Source: an uncultured Oscillibacter sp.
GTDB lineage: Bacteria > Bacillota > Clostridia > Oscillospirales > Oscillospiraceae
Direction: 5' to 3'
Assembly: GCA_905234565.1 (NCBI GenBank)
Contig: CAJOHW010000001.1
Location: 19,732-83,731 of the forward strand
DNA: 64,000 bases
The stretch's first letter is position 1. Every line of letters begins with the position of its first letter. Of the stretch, positions 25,143-35,113 are shown piece after piece. The notes beneath the pieces were generated by a model. It made no database searches. It had not been told where the DNA came from and was given only the letters and a program-made list of their open reading frames with translations. Made by a program: the position numbers and the translations under genes.

Positions 25143-25484
25143 TTATACCAGTTCGATGACCGCGGTTTCGGCGGCGTCGCCCCGGCGGACCCCCGTGCGG
25201 ACAATGCGGGTGTAGCCTCCCTGGCGCTCCGCGTATTCCGGGGCGATCTCCTGGAACAGCTTCTTGCACACATCCTCCCGGGTGATGAAGGCCATGGCCT
25301 CGCGGTACGCGGCCAGATCGCTCTTCTTGCCCAGGGTAATCATCTTCTCGGCTAAGGGTTTGATCTCCTTGGCCCGGGTGACGGTGGTCTCCATCCTTCC
25401 CCGGCCCAGGAAATCCGTCACCTGCTGGCGCAGCATGGCCATGCGCTGGTCAGTGGGCTTGCCGAGCTTGCGGTTCTTAGGCAT
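25143..25484 (-). CDS. rplQ: 50S ribosomal protein L17
   Basis: A 113-residue L17, with the standard opening [20 protein letters not shown] and ending in TAVIELV. The ATG at 25484 is about eight bases from AGGAGG; the earlier ATG at 25490 touches that site. It is the last gene of the supercluster, 88 bases after rpoA, and is followed by a terminator. Confidence 0.96.
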   Translation of the reverse strand: MPKNRKLGKPTDQRMAMLRQQVTDFLGRGRMETTVTRAKEIKPLAEKMITLGKKSDLAAYREAMAFITREDVCKKLFQEIAPEYAERQGGYTRIVRTGVRRGDAAETAVIELV

Positions 25485-25572
25485 TTCCATCTCCTCCTGT
25501 CTGGGACAGCGCCTCACGCCCTGCCCCGGAATGGCGCGGAACCACCAACTGTCCCGCGCATATCATCGCCGG

Positions 25573-26526
25573 TCAGGTGGCGGCCTCCTCATCGGCAAGA
25601 TGCAGGCCCATCATTTCCAGCTTGTTGATCACTTCTTCCAGGGACTTCCGCCCCAGATTCCGTACCTTCATCATCTCATCTTCCGTCTTGGAGATCAGGT
25701 CCTCCACGGTGTTGATGTTGGCCCGCTTCAGGCAGTTGAAACTGCGCACGGACAGATCCAGTTCCTCAATGGTCATTTCCAGCACTTTGTCCCGCTGGGC
25801 CTCCGCCTTCTCCACCACCGTGGGACGGGTGCCCACGTTGTCGGACAGGTCCGTAAAGAGCATGAAGTGGTCGCAGAGAATCTTCGCCCCTAAGGACACG
25901 GCATCCCGGGCGGAGATGGTGCCATCGGTCCACACTTCTAAGGTCAGCTTGTCGTAGTCGCTGGACGTGCCCACCCGGGTAGGCTCCACGGTGTAGTTCA
26001 CCTTCCGCACCGGCGTGTAGATGGAGTCCACGGCGATGACGCCGATGATGGTCTGCTGGGGCTTGTTCCGGTCCGCGTTCACATAGCCCCGGCCATGGGA
26101 CAGGGTAATCTCCATGTTCAGGGACGCGCCGGTGTCCAAAGTGGCGATGTGCATCTCCGGGTTCAGGATCTCCACCTCGCCGTCGGCCTTGATGTCCCCG
26201 GCGGTCACTTCACAGGGGCCGGTGGCCTCAATGTAGACCGTCTTAACCGTGTCGCTGTGGAGTTTCGTCAGGAGGCCCTTGATGTTCAGGACAATCTCCG
26301 TCACGTCCTCCTTGACGCCGGGAATGGTGGAGAACTCGTGCTGTACCCCGGCGATCTTAATCGTGGTAGGCGCTGTGCCCGGAAGAGACGAGAGCATGAT
26401 GCGGCGCAGGGCATTGCCCAGCGTGGTTCCGTAGCCCCGCTCCAGGGGTTCCACCACATACCGTCCATAGGTCGCCTCCCCAGGGGTCTCAATGCAGGAG
26501 ATCTGGGGCTTTTCAATTTCGATCAT
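25573..26526 (-). CDS. rpoA: RNA polymerase alpha subunit
   Basis: A 317-residue alpha subunit. The N-terminal assembly domain begins with [12 protein letters not shown] and includes the dimerisation part [14 protein letters not shown]. The C-terminal domain, which contacts UP elements and activators, has [19 protein letters not shown] and [13 protein letters not shown]. The ATG at 26526 has GGAGGG nine bases upstream. A 234-base spacer with a dispersed repeat separates it from rpsD, which is unusual within this operon. Confidence 0.97.
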   Translation of the reverse strand: MIEIEKPQISCIETPGEATYGRYVVEPLERGYGTTLGNALRRIMLSSLPGTAPTTIKIAGVQHEFSTIPGVKEDVTEIVLNIKGLLTKLHSDTVKTVYIEATGPCEVTAGDIKADGEVEILNPEMHIATLDTGASLNMEITLSHGRGYVNADRNKPQQTIIGVIAVDSIYTPVRKVNYTVEPTRVGTSSDYDKLTLEVWTDGTISARDAVSLGAKILCDHFMLFTDLSDNVGTRPTVVEKAEAQRDKVLEMTIEELDLSVRSFNCLKRANINTVEDLISKTEDEMMKVRNLGRKSLEEVINKLEMMGLHLADEEAAT

Positions 26527-26573
26527 GCGGTTATACCCTCCTTCCTCTTCTGATATCCGCGTCAAAAAGTTTT

Positions 26574-26650
26574 CCTCGCGTTCTAAAAGATTTTCCGGAT
26601 CTCAAGTCTCTGGCACGGCAGCCAGCAACAAATCTTATCGCTCACGAGTA
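26574..26650 (-). repeat. Dispersed inverted-repeat element, copy A
   Basis: Read on the minus strand it begins CTCGTGAGCGATAAGATTTG and aligns without gaps to copy C over 72 bases (53 identical by hand count). It lies in the rpsD-rpoA spacer. It is the most diverged of the four clear copies; its right arm reads GGAAAATCTTTTAG. The rest of the spacer, 26651-26760, holds GC-rich hairpins but no gene. Confidence 0.85.
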
Positions 26651-26760
26651 CAGGCACCCGGACCGGCTGTCCGGGGCCCAAAGCCCTTCCCGACGCGGGT
26701 ATATCCGCGCCGCCGGAATGCCCCGGCGGCTTTGTTTGCCGCGCATGAGGGTATCCGGGG

Positions 26761-27363
26761 TTACTTCGAGTACAACTCCACGATCAGGTGCTCTTCCACG
26801 GGCACGTCGATATCCTCCCGGGCGGGAAGGCGGGTGACGGTGCCTTTCAGGCCGTTCTTCTCCCGCTCCATCCAGGCCGGCAGCAGAAACACCGGGGCGT
26901 CCTGGCCCAGGAGCCGCTTGAAAATCGGGGACGTGCGGCTGCTCTCCGCCACTTCGATCACGTCTCCGGCCTTCACCAAATAGGACGGAATGTCCACCTT
27001 CCGGCCGTTCACCGTGAAGTGGCCGTGGTTCACCAGCTGGCGGGCCTGGCGGCGGGTCATAGCAAAGCCCATGCGGTAGACCACGTTGTCCAGGCGGCGC
27101 TCCACCGTAATGAGCAGGTTGTCGCCGGTACGGCCCGGGGCCGCGGCGGCGGACTCGTAATAGGAGCGGAACTGCTTTTCCAGCACGCCGTAGATGAACT
27201 TGACCTTCTGCTTCTCGTTCAACTGGATGCCGTAGTCGCTCTTCTTCCGGCGCATCTGGCCGCCGGGATTGCGTTTGGTGGTCTTTTTCGCGTACCCCAT
27301 CACAGCGGGAGAGATGCCCAGAGCCTTGCAGCGCTTGGCGACCGGCTGCATATTCTTAGCCAT
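26761..27363 (-). CDS. rpsD: 30S ribosomal protein S4
   Basis: A 200-residue S4 of the type without the N-terminal zinc cysteines. The S4 RNA-binding domain is at about 90-155 ([26 protein letters not shown]). The segment KLSEYGLQL of other S4 proteins is KKSDYGIQL here. It lies 20 bases after rpsK. In many bacteria S4 represses the alpha operon; the long structured spacer after it could serve such control, which is speculative. Confidence 0.97.
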   Translation of the reverse strand: MAKNMQPVAKRCKALGISPAVMGYAKKTTKRNPGGQMRRKKSDYGIQLNEKQKVKFIYGVLEKQFRSYYESAAAAPGRTGDNLLITVERRLDNVVYRMGFAMTRRQARQLVNHGHFTVNGRKVDIPSYLVKAGDVIEVAESSRTSPIFKRLLGQDAPVFLLPAWMEREKNGLKGTVTRLPAREDIDVPVEEHLIVELYSK

Positions 27364-27383
27364 AGTGTCCTCCTTACAGTCTA

Positions 27384-27788
27384 TTACACGCGGCGGCGCT
27401 TCGGGGGGCGGCAGCCGTTGTGGGGAATGGGGGTGACATCCTTGATCATGGTCACTTCCAGACCCACCGCCTGCAAGGCGCGGATGGCGGCTTCCCGGCC
27501 CTGTCCGGGGCCTTTCACGTAGACTTCCACGGTCTTGAGTCCGTGCTCCTGAGCCGCCCGGGCGGCGGTCTCCGCCGCGGTCTGGGCCGCGAAGGGAGTG
27601 GACTTCTTGCTGCCCCGGAAGCCCAGGCCGCCGGAGGAGGCCCAGGAGATGGCGTTGCCCTGGGTATCGGTCACGGTAACCATGGTGTTGTTAAAGGAAG
27701 AACGGATATGGACCTGCCCACGCTCGATGTTCTTCCGCTCGCGGCGGCGGCGGATGACCTTCCGCCCGCCGGTCTTTGCTGCTGCCAT
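27384..27788 (-). CDS. rpsK: 30S ribosomal protein S11
   Basis: A 134-residue S11 of the platform, with [18 protein letters not shown] and the C-terminal [18 protein letters not shown]. The N-terminus is slightly extended and very basic ([13 protein letters not shown]). It starts 15 bases after rpsM and is followed by rpsD. Confidence 0.97.
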   Translation of the reverse strand: MAAAKTGGRKVIRRRRERKNIERGQVHIRSSFNNTMVTVTDTQGNAISWASSGGLGFRGSKKSTPFAAQTAAETAARAAQEHGLKTVEVYVKGPGQGREAAIRALQAVGLEVTMIKDVTPIPHNGCRPPKRRRV

Positions 27789-27803
27789 ACGGGTTCTCCC
27801 TCC

Positions 27804-28169
27804 TTACTTCTTCTTGTTGGCGATGGTCTTCTTGGGACCTTTCCGGGTCCGGGCGTTGGTCTTGCTGCGCTGGCCCCGTACCGGAAGCCCCCGGCGGTGC
27901 CGGATGCCACGATAACAGCCGATTTCGCTCAGCCGCTTGATGTCCAGCGCGGTCTGGCGGCGCAGATCGCCTTCCACCGTGTAGTCCTCCATGGCGTCAC
28001 GGAGTTTCTGTTCGTCCTCGCCGCTGAGGTCCTTCACCCGGATGTCCGGGTTCACCCCCGTCTTCGCCAAAATGTCCTGGGCGCTCTTTCTGCCAATGCC
28101 GTAGATATAGGTCAGGCCGATTTCAATGCGCTTTTCCTTCGGCAGGTCGATACCGGCAATACGTGCCAT
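27804..28169 (-). CDS. rpsM: 30S ribosomal protein S13
   Basis: A 121-residue S13 of the head that contacts the P-site tRNA. It starts [20 protein letters not shown] and ends in a basic tail, KKTIANKKK. The ATG at 28169 gives the standard N-terminus; the ATG at 28178 is only three bases from the GGAGG site. It follows rpmJ by 29 bases. Confidence 0.96.
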   Translation of the reverse strand: MARIAGIDLPKEKRIEIGLTYIYGIGRKSAQDILAKTGVNPDIRVKDLSGEDEQKLRDAMEDYTVEGDLRRQTALDIKRLSEIGCYRGIRHRRGLPVRGQRSKTNARTRKGPKKTIANKKK

Positions 28170-28198
28170 ATTGTTCATGCACCTCCAAAACTCAACTC

Positions 28199-28312
28199 TC
28201 AGCCCTGTCTCTGCTTATGCTTGGGATTTTCGCAAATCACCATGACCCGCCCCTTCCGGCGGATGATCTTGCACTTCTCGCACATGGGCTTTACGGACGG
28301 TCTCACTTTCAT
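28199..28312 (-). CDS. rpmJ: 50S ribosomal protein L36
   Basis: A 37-residue L36 of the zinc-binding type: [20 protein letters not shown] and then a Cys and His in [13 protein letters not shown] give the CxxC-C-H site. The ATG at 28312 follows a GGAAGG-like site. It lies between infA and rpsM, the standard order. Confidence 0.96.
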   Translation of the reverse strand: MKVRPSVKPMCEKCKIIRRKGRVMVICENPKHKQRQG

Positions 28313-28355
28313 GGTCTGTCTTCCTTTCCGCTCTTCGCGTTCGGCTGGGCGGATC

Positions 28356-28574
28356 TCACTTGCTCCGCCAGGTGATCCGGCCGCGGGTAAGGTCATAGGG
28401 AGACATTTCCACTGTGACTCTGTCACCGGGCAGAATCCTGATGAAATTCATTCTGAGTTTTCCGGAAATATGGGCCAGGATCTGGTGCCCGTTTCCTATG
28501 TCAACTTTGAACGTCGTGTTGGGCAGGGCCTCTACCACGACGCCCTCCACCTCGATCATATCGGATTTTGCCAA
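28356..28574 (-). CDS. infA: Translation initiation factor IF-1
   Basis: A 72-residue OB-fold factor that blocks the A site during initiation. [19 protein letters not shown] and the ending RGRITWRSK are standard. The start is TTG at 28574, eight bases after AGGAGG, which gives the usual AKSD N-terminus; the ATG at 28559 would remove it. A TTG start on IF-1 is worth noting because such starts are sensitive to initiation fidelity. Confidence 0.95.
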   Translation of the reverse strand: MAKSDMIEVEGVVVEALPNTTFKVDIGNGHQILAHISGKLRMNFIRILPGDRVTVEMSPYDLTRGRITWRSK

Positions 28575-28577
28575 ACG

Positions 28578-28874
28578 TCATCCCTCCTGCTCCGCGGCCG
28601 CGCGGTAGGCCGCAAGGGTCCTGCGGAGTTCACTGTTGGTCAGTTTCCCCCCGCCCCTGATTTTCCTGGAAAGCCGCGTCTCCTGCTCCGCCGCCACAAA
28701 GCTCACGTGCCGCCGCTTTTTCCGCTTGGGCGACTCCAGCTTCCGGCCCTTCCCGTCCGCCAGCAGCAGGTACTCTCCGTCCACATCCAGAACCACGAAC
28801 AGTTTCCCGCTGTCCCTGCCGGCCTGGGACCGGACGATGTTGGATTTTTCGATCTCCATAGGCCCCTTCGTCAT
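28578..28874 (-). CDS. KOW-domain RNA-binding protein (L14e-like)
   Basis: A 98-residue protein with an N-terminal KOW fold (IVRSQAGRDSGKLFVVLDVD, DGEYLLLADGKGRKLE) and a basic KRKKRRH segment, then a helical tail. Such L14e/YlxQ-like KOW proteins are common between map and infA in Firmicutes. The role is unknown, presumably ribosome or RNA binding. The ATG overlaps the map stop (ATGA); a second ATG at 28859 is possible. Confidence 0.88.
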   Translation of the reverse strand: MTKGPMEIEKSNIVRSQAGRDSGKLFVVLDVDGEYLLLADGKGRKLESPKRKKRRHVSFVAAEQETRLSRKIRGGGKLTNSELRRTLAAYRAAAEQEG

Positions 28875-29623
28875 ATGGCCGGGGCCGTGAGAATCTCCGG
28901 CTCCCCGTCGGTAATGAGGATCGTGTTCTCATAGTGGGCGGAGAGTTTCCCGTCCGCCGTGACCACGGTCCAGTCATTGGAAAGCTTGGCGACGCCGTAG
29001 GTTCCCGCGTTGATCATAGGTTCCACCGCCAGCACCATGCCCCGCAGGAGCCTGGGCCCCCGGCCGGGGGTGCCGAAATTGGGAACCTCCGGCGGCTCAT
29101 GGAGCTGGGTGCCCACACCGTGGCCCACGTACTCCCGGACCACGCCGTAGCCAAAGCTCTCCGCGTAAGTCTGGACCGCGGCGGAGATGTCCCCCAGGCG
29201 CTTTCCCTGCCGGGCGTTGCGGATGCCCTCAAAGAAGCTCTGGCGTGTGACTTCGATGAGCTTCAAGGCCTCCGGGGACACCTTGCCGCAGGGGAACGTG
29301 GCGGCGCAGTCGCCGTGATAGCCGTCGATGAGGGCTCCCACGTCGATGCTGACGATGTCCCCCTCTTCCAGGCGGCGCTTGCCGGGGATGCCGTGGATGA
29401 TCTCTTCGTTGACGCTGATGCACACGCTGGCGGGGAAGCCGTTGTAGTGGTAGAAGGACGGCACCGCCCCTTCCCGGCGGATGAACCGGTCCACTGCCCG
29501 GTTGATCTCTCCGGTGGTAACCCCGGGGCGCACCATCTCCCCCGCCAGCGCCCGGGCCGCCGCGGTGATCTTCCCGGCCCGGCGCATAAGCTGAATCTCG
29601 TGGCTGGATTTGAGGCTGATCAT
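28871..29623 (-). CDS. map: Type I methionine aminopeptidase
   Basis: Removes the initiator methionine from new proteins. The 250-residue enzyme has the metal ligands of the pita-bread fold: Asp in SIDVGALIDGYHGDCAATF, His in EYVGHGVGTQLHEPP, and Glu in LAVEPMIN and HYENTILIT. It lacks the N-terminal zinc finger seen in some type I enzymes. It lies four bases after adk and overlaps the KOW gene. Confidence 0.97.
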   Translation of the reverse strand: MISLKSSHEIQLMRRAGKITAAARALAGEMVRPGVTTGEINRAVDRFIRREGAVPSFYHYNGFPASVCISVNEEIIHGIPGKRRLEEGDIVSIDVGALIDGYHGDCAATFPCGKVSPEALKLIEVTRQSFFEGIRNARQGKRLGDISAAVQTYAESFGYGVVREYVGHGVGTQLHEPPEVPNFGTPGRGPRLLRGMVLAVEPMINAGTYGVAKLSNDWTVVTADGKLSAHYENTILITDGEPEILTAPAI

Positions 29624-29627
29624 GCGT

Positions 29628-30260
29628 TTATCTCCCCAGGGCCTGGAGAATCCCCTGGGTGGTCTCCGCCACGGTGGAGCGGTTCTCCACCGTCTTGAGA
29701 AGGCCGCGTTTCGCGTAGAACTCTTTCAGCGGCTCCGTCTCCTTGTGGTAGACTTCCAGCCGGGAGCGCACCGTCTCCGGGGCGTCGTCCTTGCGCTGGA
29801 CCAGGTTCCCGCCGCAGTTGTCGCAGATGCCCTCCTGCTTCGGCGGCACCGCCGCCACATGGTAGCTGGCCCCGCACTTCTCGCACACCCGCCGTCCGCT
29901 CATGCGGTTCATAATCGTCTCGTCAGAGATCTCAATGGACACCACCGCGTCGAACACGATGCCGGCCTTCTCCATGGCCTCCGCCTGGGCAATCGTCCGG
30001 GGGACGCCGTCCAGGATGTAGCCCTGGGCGCAGTCCGGCTCCGCCAGACGCTCGTGGATGATGCCGATGATGACCTCGTCGGGCACCAGTTCCCCAGCGT
30101 CCATAAAGGCCTTGGCCTTCAGACCCGTGGGGGTGCCGTTCTTCACGGCGGCGCGGAGGATGTTGCCGGTGGAAATGGTGGGGATCCCCAGTTCTTTGCA
30201 CAGGATCTCCGCCTGGGTCCCCTTGCCCGCGCCGGGAGCGCCCAAAAGAATCAGTTTCAT
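29628..30260 (-). CDS. adk: Adenylate kinase
   Basis: Interconverts AMP and ATP with two ADP. The 210-residue enzyme has the P-loop GAPGAGKGTQ at the N-terminus, the AMP-binding ISTGNILRAA, and a long lid with a Cys4 zinc site (CEKCG and CDNCGG), the usual Gram-positive type. It follows secY by 22 bases and precedes map by four. Confidence 0.97.
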   Translation of the reverse strand: MKLILLGAPGAGKGTQAEILCKELGIPTISTGNILRAAVKNGTPTGLKAKAFMDAGELVPDEVIIGIIHERLAEPDCAQGYILDGVPRTIAQAEAMEKAGIVFDAVVSIEISDETIMNRMSGRRVCEKCGASYHVAAVPPKQEGICDNCGGNLVQRKDDAPETVRSRLEVYHKETEPLKEFYAKRGLLKTVENRSTVAETTQGILQALGR

Positions 30261-30282
30261 AAAGCCTCTCCTTTTCCCCCGC

Positions 30283-31653
30283 TCAGCCTAAGAATCCCTT
30301 GTACTGCCGCATGAGCATCTGGGATTCCAGGGCCTTCACCGTCTCCAAAGCCACGCCTACCACGATGATGACCGACGTGCCGCCGATGGACACGGAGCTG
30401 TTCTGCACCACCTTGCCCACAATCAGGGGGCACAGGGCCACGATGCCGAGATAGATGGCGCCAAAGAACGTGATCCGGTTCAGCACCCGCTTGATAAACT
30501 CAATAGTGGGCTTGCCGGGCCGGAACCCCGGAATGAAGCCCCCCTGCTTTTTCAGGTTGTTGGCGATCTCCACGGGGTTGAACTGAATGGTGGCGTAGAA
30601 ATAGCTGAAGCCGATGATCATGATGAAGTAGGCGATCATATAGGCCACAGACTGGGTGTCGATGGCCTTATACACGGAGTACCACACCGTGCCCTGCTGG
30701 GGAACGCCGATGAAGCTCCATACCGTGATGGGCAGGGACGCGATGCTCTGGGCAAAGATGATGGGGAGCACGCCGGCCATGCCCACTTTCATGGGCAGGT
30801 TGCTGCTCTGTCCGCCGTACATCCGGCGGCCCACCTGCCGCTTGGCGTACTGCACCGGGATCCGGCGCTCCGCGTCGTTGATGAACACGATGAACATAAT
30901 GAGGGCCAGCATTCCCAGGACCAGCAAAAGCGCGCCCCAGGGGGGAATGGCGGAGTCCATGACCTGCTGGGCCCGCTCCGAGGTGTATCCGGCGCTTTGC
31001 AGGCTCTCCACGGTCATATCGCCGCTGCGAATGTTAAACCAGTACCGTACGCTCTCCCACAGCCCTGTGATCATGCTGGGCACCCGGGAGAGGATGCCGG
31101 CAAACAGGATCATGGAGATGCCGTTGCCGATGCCGAACTCGTTGACTTGCTCTCCCATCCACATGACGAAGGAGGAACCGGCAATCAACGTGACGATGAT
31201 CACCAGGGCGGGCCAGATGCCCTCCTGCTGAAGGATGCCGTACCGCTTCATCATGAAGTAGTAGCCCACGGCTTGGAGCACGGCGATGGCGATGGTGGCG
31301 TACCGGGTGATGGCCTGGATCTTCTTGCGGCCCTCCTCCCCGCCGTCCTTGGACATCCGCTCCAGGGCGGGGATCGCCACCGTCAGCAGCTGGATGATGA
31401 TGGAGCTGTTGATATAGGGCTGAATGCTCAGGGCAAAGACCGTGGCCATTTGGAACGCGCCGCCGCTCATGGCGTTGAGCAGACCGAAATAAGTGGTGCC
31501 CATGGCCTGCATCTGATCCCGCAGCAGCTCCCGGTCAATATAGGGCACCGCAATGGCGTTGCCGATCCGGAAAATCAACAGAATCAGCAGGGTGAATACG
31601 ATTTTCCGGCGAAGCTCCGGGATGTCCCAGGCTTTGCGAATCGTTCCTATCAC
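30283..31653 (-). CDS. secY: Protein translocase subunit SecY
   Basis: The central channel of the Sec translocon, 456 residues with ten membrane helices. It begins with a short cytoplasmic segment (GTIRKAWDIPELRRKIVFT) before helix 1, and has the conserved plug-region INSSIIIQLLTVAIP and the C5-loop PGKPT. The start is GTG at 31653, one base after the rplO stop, with AGGTGAT upstream inside rplO. Confidence 0.97.
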   Translation of the reverse strand: MIGTIRKAWDIPELRRKIVFTLLILLIFRIGNAIAVPYIDRELLRDQMQAMGTTYFGLLNAMSGGAFQMATVFALSIQPYINSSIIIQLLTVAIPALERMSKDGGEEGRKKIQAITRYATIAIAVLQAVGYYFMMKRYGILQQEGIWPALVIIVTLIAGSSFVMWMGEQVNEFGIGNGISMILFAGILSRVPSMITGLWESVRYWFNIRSGDMTVESLQSAGYTSERAQQVMDSAIPPWGALLLVLGMLALIMFIVFINDAERRIPVQYAKRQVGRRMYGGQSSNLPMKVGMAGVLPIIFAQSIASLPITVWSFIGVPQQGTVWYSVYKAIDTQSVAYMIAYFIMIIGFSYFYATIQFNPVEIANNLKKQGGFIPGFRPGKPTIEFIKRVLNRITFFGAIYLGIVALCPLIVGKVVQNSSVSIGGTSVIIVVGVALETVKALESQMLMRQYKGFLG

Positions 31654-31654
31654 C

Positions 31655-32095
31655 TTAAATCACCTCGGCCTTTCCGCCGGCCGCCTCGATTGCCTCTTTG
31701 GCGGACGCGGAGAATCCGGAGGCCTGTACGGTGACTTTCTTTGTCACCTGCCCGCCGCCCAGCACCTTGTAGCCGTACCGGCACTTGGAGAGGATCCCCT
31801 TGTCCAGCAGGGCCTGGGCCGTCACCGTCTCGCCGTCCTGGAACTGTTCCAGGGCGTCCAGGTGGATGATCTCCAGGGGCTTGGCAAAGATGTTGTGGAA
31901 GCCCCGTTTAGGGACCCGGCGGGCCAGAGGCATCTGTCCGCCTTCAAACCCGGCCCGGACCTTGCCGCCGGAGCGGGCCTTCTGGCCCTTGTGTCCCCGG
32001 CCGGCGGTCTTGCCGTTGCCGGAGCCGCTGCCCCGGCCCTTGCGGTAGGCCGGACGGACGGAGCCGTCAACCGGAGACAGTTCGCTCAGTTTCAT
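31655..32095 (-). CDS. rplO: 50S ribosomal protein L15
   Basis: A 146-residue L15, with [20 protein letters not shown], the glycine-rich N-terminal tail that threads into 23S rRNA. The C-terminal fold ends with [13 protein letters not shown]. It lies 13 bases after rpmD and nearly touches secY, the conserved order. Confidence 0.97.
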   Translation of the reverse strand: MKLSELSPVDGSVRPAYRKGRGSGSGNGKTAGRGHKGQKARSGGKVRAGFEGGQMPLARRVPKRGFHNIFAKPLEIIHLDALEQFQDGETVTAQALLDKGILSKCRYGYKVLGGGQVTKKVTVQASGFSASAKEAIEAAGGKAEVI

Positions 32096-32108
32096 TTCCG
32101 ACCCTCCC

Positions 32109-32291
32109 TTACTTCTCTTCCGCCACCTGAAGGAGATAGCCGATCTTGGCGATCTTCCCCCGGGTACAGGCGTTGTCGGGCTGCACCGTGGAATCGCCGA
32201 TTTTCCGCAGACCCAGGGCGTGGGCCGTGGCGACCTGCTTTTCCAGGCGTCCGTTCAGGCTCTTTACAAGCCGGATGTTCAAATTCGCCAT
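32109..32291 (-). CDS. rpmD: 50S ribosomal protein L30
   Basis: A 60-residue L30: [20 protein letters not shown] and [18 protein letters not shown] match the family. The ATG at 32291 has a GGAGG site; longer frames run into rpsE. It lies 11 bases after rpsE. Confidence 0.95.
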   Translation of the reverse strand: MANLNIRLVKSLNGRLEKQVATAHALGLRKIGDSTVQPDNACTRGKIAKIGYLLQVAEEK

Positions 32292-32302
32292 ACCGCGCCT
32301 CC

Positions 32303-32803
32303 TTAGCCCACGATGTCCGCCGCGCTCTTGCCCCGGATGCGGGCCACTTCCTCCGGTCCCCGCATACTCCGCAGGCCCTGGAACGCCGCCGCCACCACGT
32401 TGTTGGGGTTGTTGGACCGCAGGCACTTGGCCCGGATATCCTTAATTCCGGCGGCCTCTACCACGGCGCGCACCGCGCCGCCGGCAATCACGCCGGTGCC
32501 CGGGGCGGCGGGCTTCATCAGCACCCGGCCCGCGCCGGACTCCCCGATGGTCTCATGGGGGATGGTGTCGCCGGACAGCGTCACGGTGATCAGGTTCTTC
32601 TTGGCGGCCTCAATTCCCTTGCGGATGGCCTCGGGCACTTCGGCGGCCTTCCCCAGGCCATAACCCACTTTGCCCTTGCCGTCCCCGACGACCACCAGGG
32701 CGGAGAATTTCATAACCCGGCCGCCCTTGACCGTCTTGGAAACCCGGTTCAGGGAAACGACCTTCTCGATATACTCGCTCTGCTCCCGTTCAAATCTGGG
32801 CAT
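32303..32803 (-). CDS. rpsE: 30S ribosomal protein S5
   Basis: A 166-residue S5, with the double-stranded-RNA-binding part at the N-terminus ([16 protein letters not shown]) and the fidelity-related C-terminal half ([20 protein letters not shown]). It is involved in decoding accuracy and mRNA helicase activity at the entry site. It starts 17 bases after rplR. Confidence 0.97.
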   Translation of the reverse strand: MPRFEREQSEYIEKVVSLNRVSKTVKGGRVMKFSALVVVGDGKGKVGYGLGKAAEVPEAIRKGIEAAKKNLITVTLSGDTIPHETIGESGAGRVLMKPAAPGTGVIAGGAVRAVVEAAGIKDIRAKCLRSNNPNNVVAAAFQGLRSMRGPEEVARIRGKSAADIVG

Positions 32804-32820
32804 CTTGTCGTCCTCCCCTC

Positions 32821-33180
32821 TCAGAACTTCAGGCCGCCGGCCCGGGCACCGTCCGCCAGGGCCTTCACCCGGCCGTGGTACAGATAGCCGCCCCGGTCAA
32901 AGACCACCTTCTCCACTCCCTTGGCGATGGCCCGTTCCGCCACCAGTTTGCCCACGGCTTCCGCCGCGGCGGCGTTGCCGCCGTAGCCCTCAATGGACTT
33001 ATCCAGGGTGGACGCCGACGCCAGGGTCACGCCCTTGGTGTCGTCGATGACCTGGGCGTAGATGTTGGCCTCGCTGCGGAACACGTTCAGGCGGGGCATC
33101 TCCGGCGTCCCGGAAATCCGGCCCCGGACCCGCCGGTGCCGCCGGAGGCGCTGGGCATTGGTATTCGGTCTCTTAATCAT
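32821..33180 (-). CDS. rplR: 50S ribosomal protein L18
   Basis: A 119-residue L18 that binds 5S rRNA. The N-terminus [20 protein letters not shown] and the C-terminal [20 protein letters not shown] are standard. It lies 13 bases after rplF. Confidence 0.97.
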   Translation of the reverse strand: MIKRPNTNAQRLRRHRRVRGRISGTPEMPRLNVFRSEANIYAQVIDDTKGVTLASASTLDKSIEGYGGNAAAAEAVGKLVAERAIAKGVEKVVFDRGGYLYHGRVKALADGARAGGLKF

Positions 33181-33193
33181 TGCTCACGCCTCC

Positions 33194-33739
33194 TTACTTC
33201 TTCGCGCCGGTCTTGCCGACCTTCCGGCGGATCACTTCGTCCGCGTACTTGATGCCTTTGCCCTTGTAGGGCTCCGGAGGCCGCTTCTCCCGGACCTCCG
33301 CCGCGAACTGGCCCACGGCCTGCTTGTCGCAGCCGCTGATGACAATCTTGTTGGGGGCCGGAACCTCAATGGTGATGCCCTCCGTCTCGGCAACAATGAC
33401 CTGATGGGAATAGCCCAGGTTCATCACCAGGTTCTTCCCCTCTTTGGCCGCACGGTAGCCCACGCCGTTGACTTCCAGTTCCTTCTTGTACCCCTCCGTG
33501 ACGCCCACCACCATGTTGTGCAGCAGCGACCGGGTCAGGCCGTGGAGGCTGCGGTGGAGCTTGTCGTCAGAGGGGCGCTTCACCGTCAGTACGGCCCCCT
33601 CCTGATGGATCTCCATCTCAGGCCGCAGGGCCTGGCGCAGTTCCCCCTTGGGGCCTTTCACCGTCACCACGTTGCCTTCGGCAATCTCAACGGTGACGCC
33701 GGCGGGGACGGTAATGGGCATTCTCCCGATTCTCGACAT
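33194..33739 (-). CDS. rplF: 50S ribosomal protein L6
   Basis: A 181-residue L6 with two repeated domains; the second ends with [19 protein letters not shown], the conserved L6 signature. It opens [14 protein letters not shown]. It lies 15 bases after rpsH. Confidence 0.97.
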   Translation of the reverse strand: MSRIGRMPITVPAGVTVEIAEGNVVTVKGPKGELRQALRPEMEIHQEGAVLTVKRPSDDKLHRSLHGLTRSLLHNMVVGVTEGYKKELEVNGVGYRAAKEGKNLVMNLGYSHQVIVAETEGITIEVPAPNKIVISGCDKQAVGQFAAEVREKRPPEPYKGKGIKYADEVIRRKVGKTGAKK

Positions 33740-33754
33740 AAGCCTTTCCCTCCC

Positions 33755-34153
33755 TTACCACACGAACGCCAGCACTTCGCCGCCAACGTGCAGTTCCCGG
33801 GCCTTCTTGTCCGTCATGACGCCCCGGGACGTGGAGATGATGGCGACGCCTAAGCCCCGCAGCACCCGGGGCAGTTCATCCGCCCCGGCGTACACCCGCA
33901 GACCCGGCTTGGACACCCGGCGAAGGCCCGTGATGACCTTTTCCTTGCCCGCGTTGTACTTCAGGGTGATGTGGATCATGCCCTGGAGGCCGTCCTCCTC
34001 CACCTTGTAGCCGCGGATATATCCCTCGTCCAACAGAATCTGGGCGATGCTCTTTTTCATGTTGGAGGCGGGAATGTCCACCGTGTCATGTTTCGCCGCG
34101 TTGGCGTTGCGGATGCGGGTGAGCATATCCGCAACCGGATCGGTGATATGCAT
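33755..34153 (-). CDS. rpsH: 30S ribosomal protein S8
   Basis: A 132-residue S8 that binds the central domain of 16S rRNA and in many bacteria represses the spc operon. It begins [19 protein letters not shown] and ends [16 protein letters not shown] plus a short tail. The ATG at 34153 has an AGGAGG site. A 205-base spacer with a dispersed repeat separates it from rpsN, breaking the usual tight spacing. Confidence 0.97.
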   Translation of the reverse strand: MHITDPVADMLTRIRNANAAKHDTVDIPASNMKKSIAQILLDEGYIRGYKVEEDGLQGMIHITLKYNAGKEKVITGLRRVSKPGLRVYAGADELPRVLRGLGVAIISTSRGVMTDKKARELHVGGEVLAFVW

Positions 34154-34267
34154 GAGTGTTCCTCCTTGTTCAAACTGCGGCTGTTCTGATGTTCCAGGAA
34201 CGCAGCCGCTTCGGCGGCGGGGTTTCTCCGCACCCGGAGACCTTCCGCCGTCCGTCTGCCGTCTATC

Positions 34268-34341
34268 CCCGTGTACGATAAGATTTGCCGCCAGTTGCCG
34301 TGTCAATGACCTGAAATGACGCAAATCTTAAAGAGCGCGGG
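34268..34341 (+). repeat. Dispersed inverted-repeat element, copy B
   Basis: It reads CCCGTGTACGATAAGATTTG on the plus strand, against the direction of the surrounding operon. It matches copy C at 62 of 72 bases without gaps (hand count). The arms TAAGATTTGC (34279-34288) and GCAAATCTTA (34321-34330) are perfect inverted repeats. It sits in the rpsN-rpsH spacer; the other 115 bases of that spacer hold no gene I can see. Confidence 0.9.
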
Positions 34342-34358
34342 CAGGAGCCTGTCGGCTC

Positions 34359-34544
34359 TCAGAACGACGCCTTGCGTACGCCGGGGATCTCGCCCTTATA
34401 GGCCAGTTCCCTAAAGCAGATCCGGCACACGCCGTAATCCCGCAGATAGGCGTGGGGCCGTCCGCACAGCTTGCAGCGGTTGTATCTCCGGGTGGAGAAC
34501 TTGGCGGGCCGCTGCTGCTTCAAAATCATGGATTTCTTCGCCAT
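34359..34544 (-). CDS. rpsN: 30S ribosomal protein S14 type Z
   Basis: A 61-residue zinc form of S14 with CKLCGR and CRICFR as the Cys4 site and the typical ending [24 protein letters not shown] is the N-terminus. It starts 13 bases after rplE. Confidence 0.97.
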   Translation of the reverse strand: MAKKSMILKQQRPAKFSTRRYNRCKLCGRPHAYLRDYGVCRICFRELAYKGEIPGVRKASF

Positions 34545-34557
34545 TGTCCCTTCCTCC

Positions 34558-35097
34558 TCAGCGGGCAAAAGGCGCGCCCACCTGCGAGAGCAGGACGCGG
34601 GCCTCTTCATCGGTTTTCGCGGTGGTGCAGATGACCACGTCCATGCCCCGGATCTTGTCGATCTTGTCGTACTCGATCTCCGGGAAGATCAGCTGCTCCC
34701 GGATGCCCAGGGCGTAGTTGCCCCGCCCGTCAAAGGAGTTGGGGTTGATGCCCTGGAAGTCCCGTACACGGGGCAGCGCCACGTTGAACAGGCGGTCCAG
34801 GAACTCCCACATCTTCTCTCCCCGCAGCGTCACCTTGACGCCGATGGGCATATCCTCCCGCAGCTTGAAGTTGGCGATGGACTTGCGGGCCCGGGTGATC
34901 ACGGGCTTCTGTCCGGTGATCTGGGCAATGTCCCGGACCACGTTGTCCAGGACTTTGGCGTTCTCCCGGGCCTCACCGCAGCCGACGTTCACCACAACCT
35001 TTTCCACCTTGGGAATCTGCATGACGCTCTTATAGCCGAACTGTTTCATCAAAGAGGGGGCGACTTCCTTCGTGTACTTCTCTTTCAATCTGGCCAT
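34558..35097 (-). CDS. rplE: 50S ribosomal protein L5
   Basis: A 179-residue L5 that binds 5S rRNA and the P-site tRNA. It has [31 protein letters not shown] and [18 protein letters not shown], all conserved. The ATG at 35097 has a GGAGG site; the longer frame upstream overlaps rplX. Confidence 0.97.
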   Translation of the reverse strand: MARLKEKYTKEVAPSLMKQFGYKSVMQIPKVEKVVVNVGCGEARENAKVLDNVVRDIAQITGQKPVITRARKSIANFKLREDMPIGVKVTLRGEKMWEFLDRLFNVALPRVRDFQGINPNSFDGRGNYALGIREQLIFPEIEYDKIDKIRGMDVVICTTAKTDEEARVLLSQVGAPFAR

Positions 35098-35113
35098 GCC
35101 GCTTCCTCCCCTC

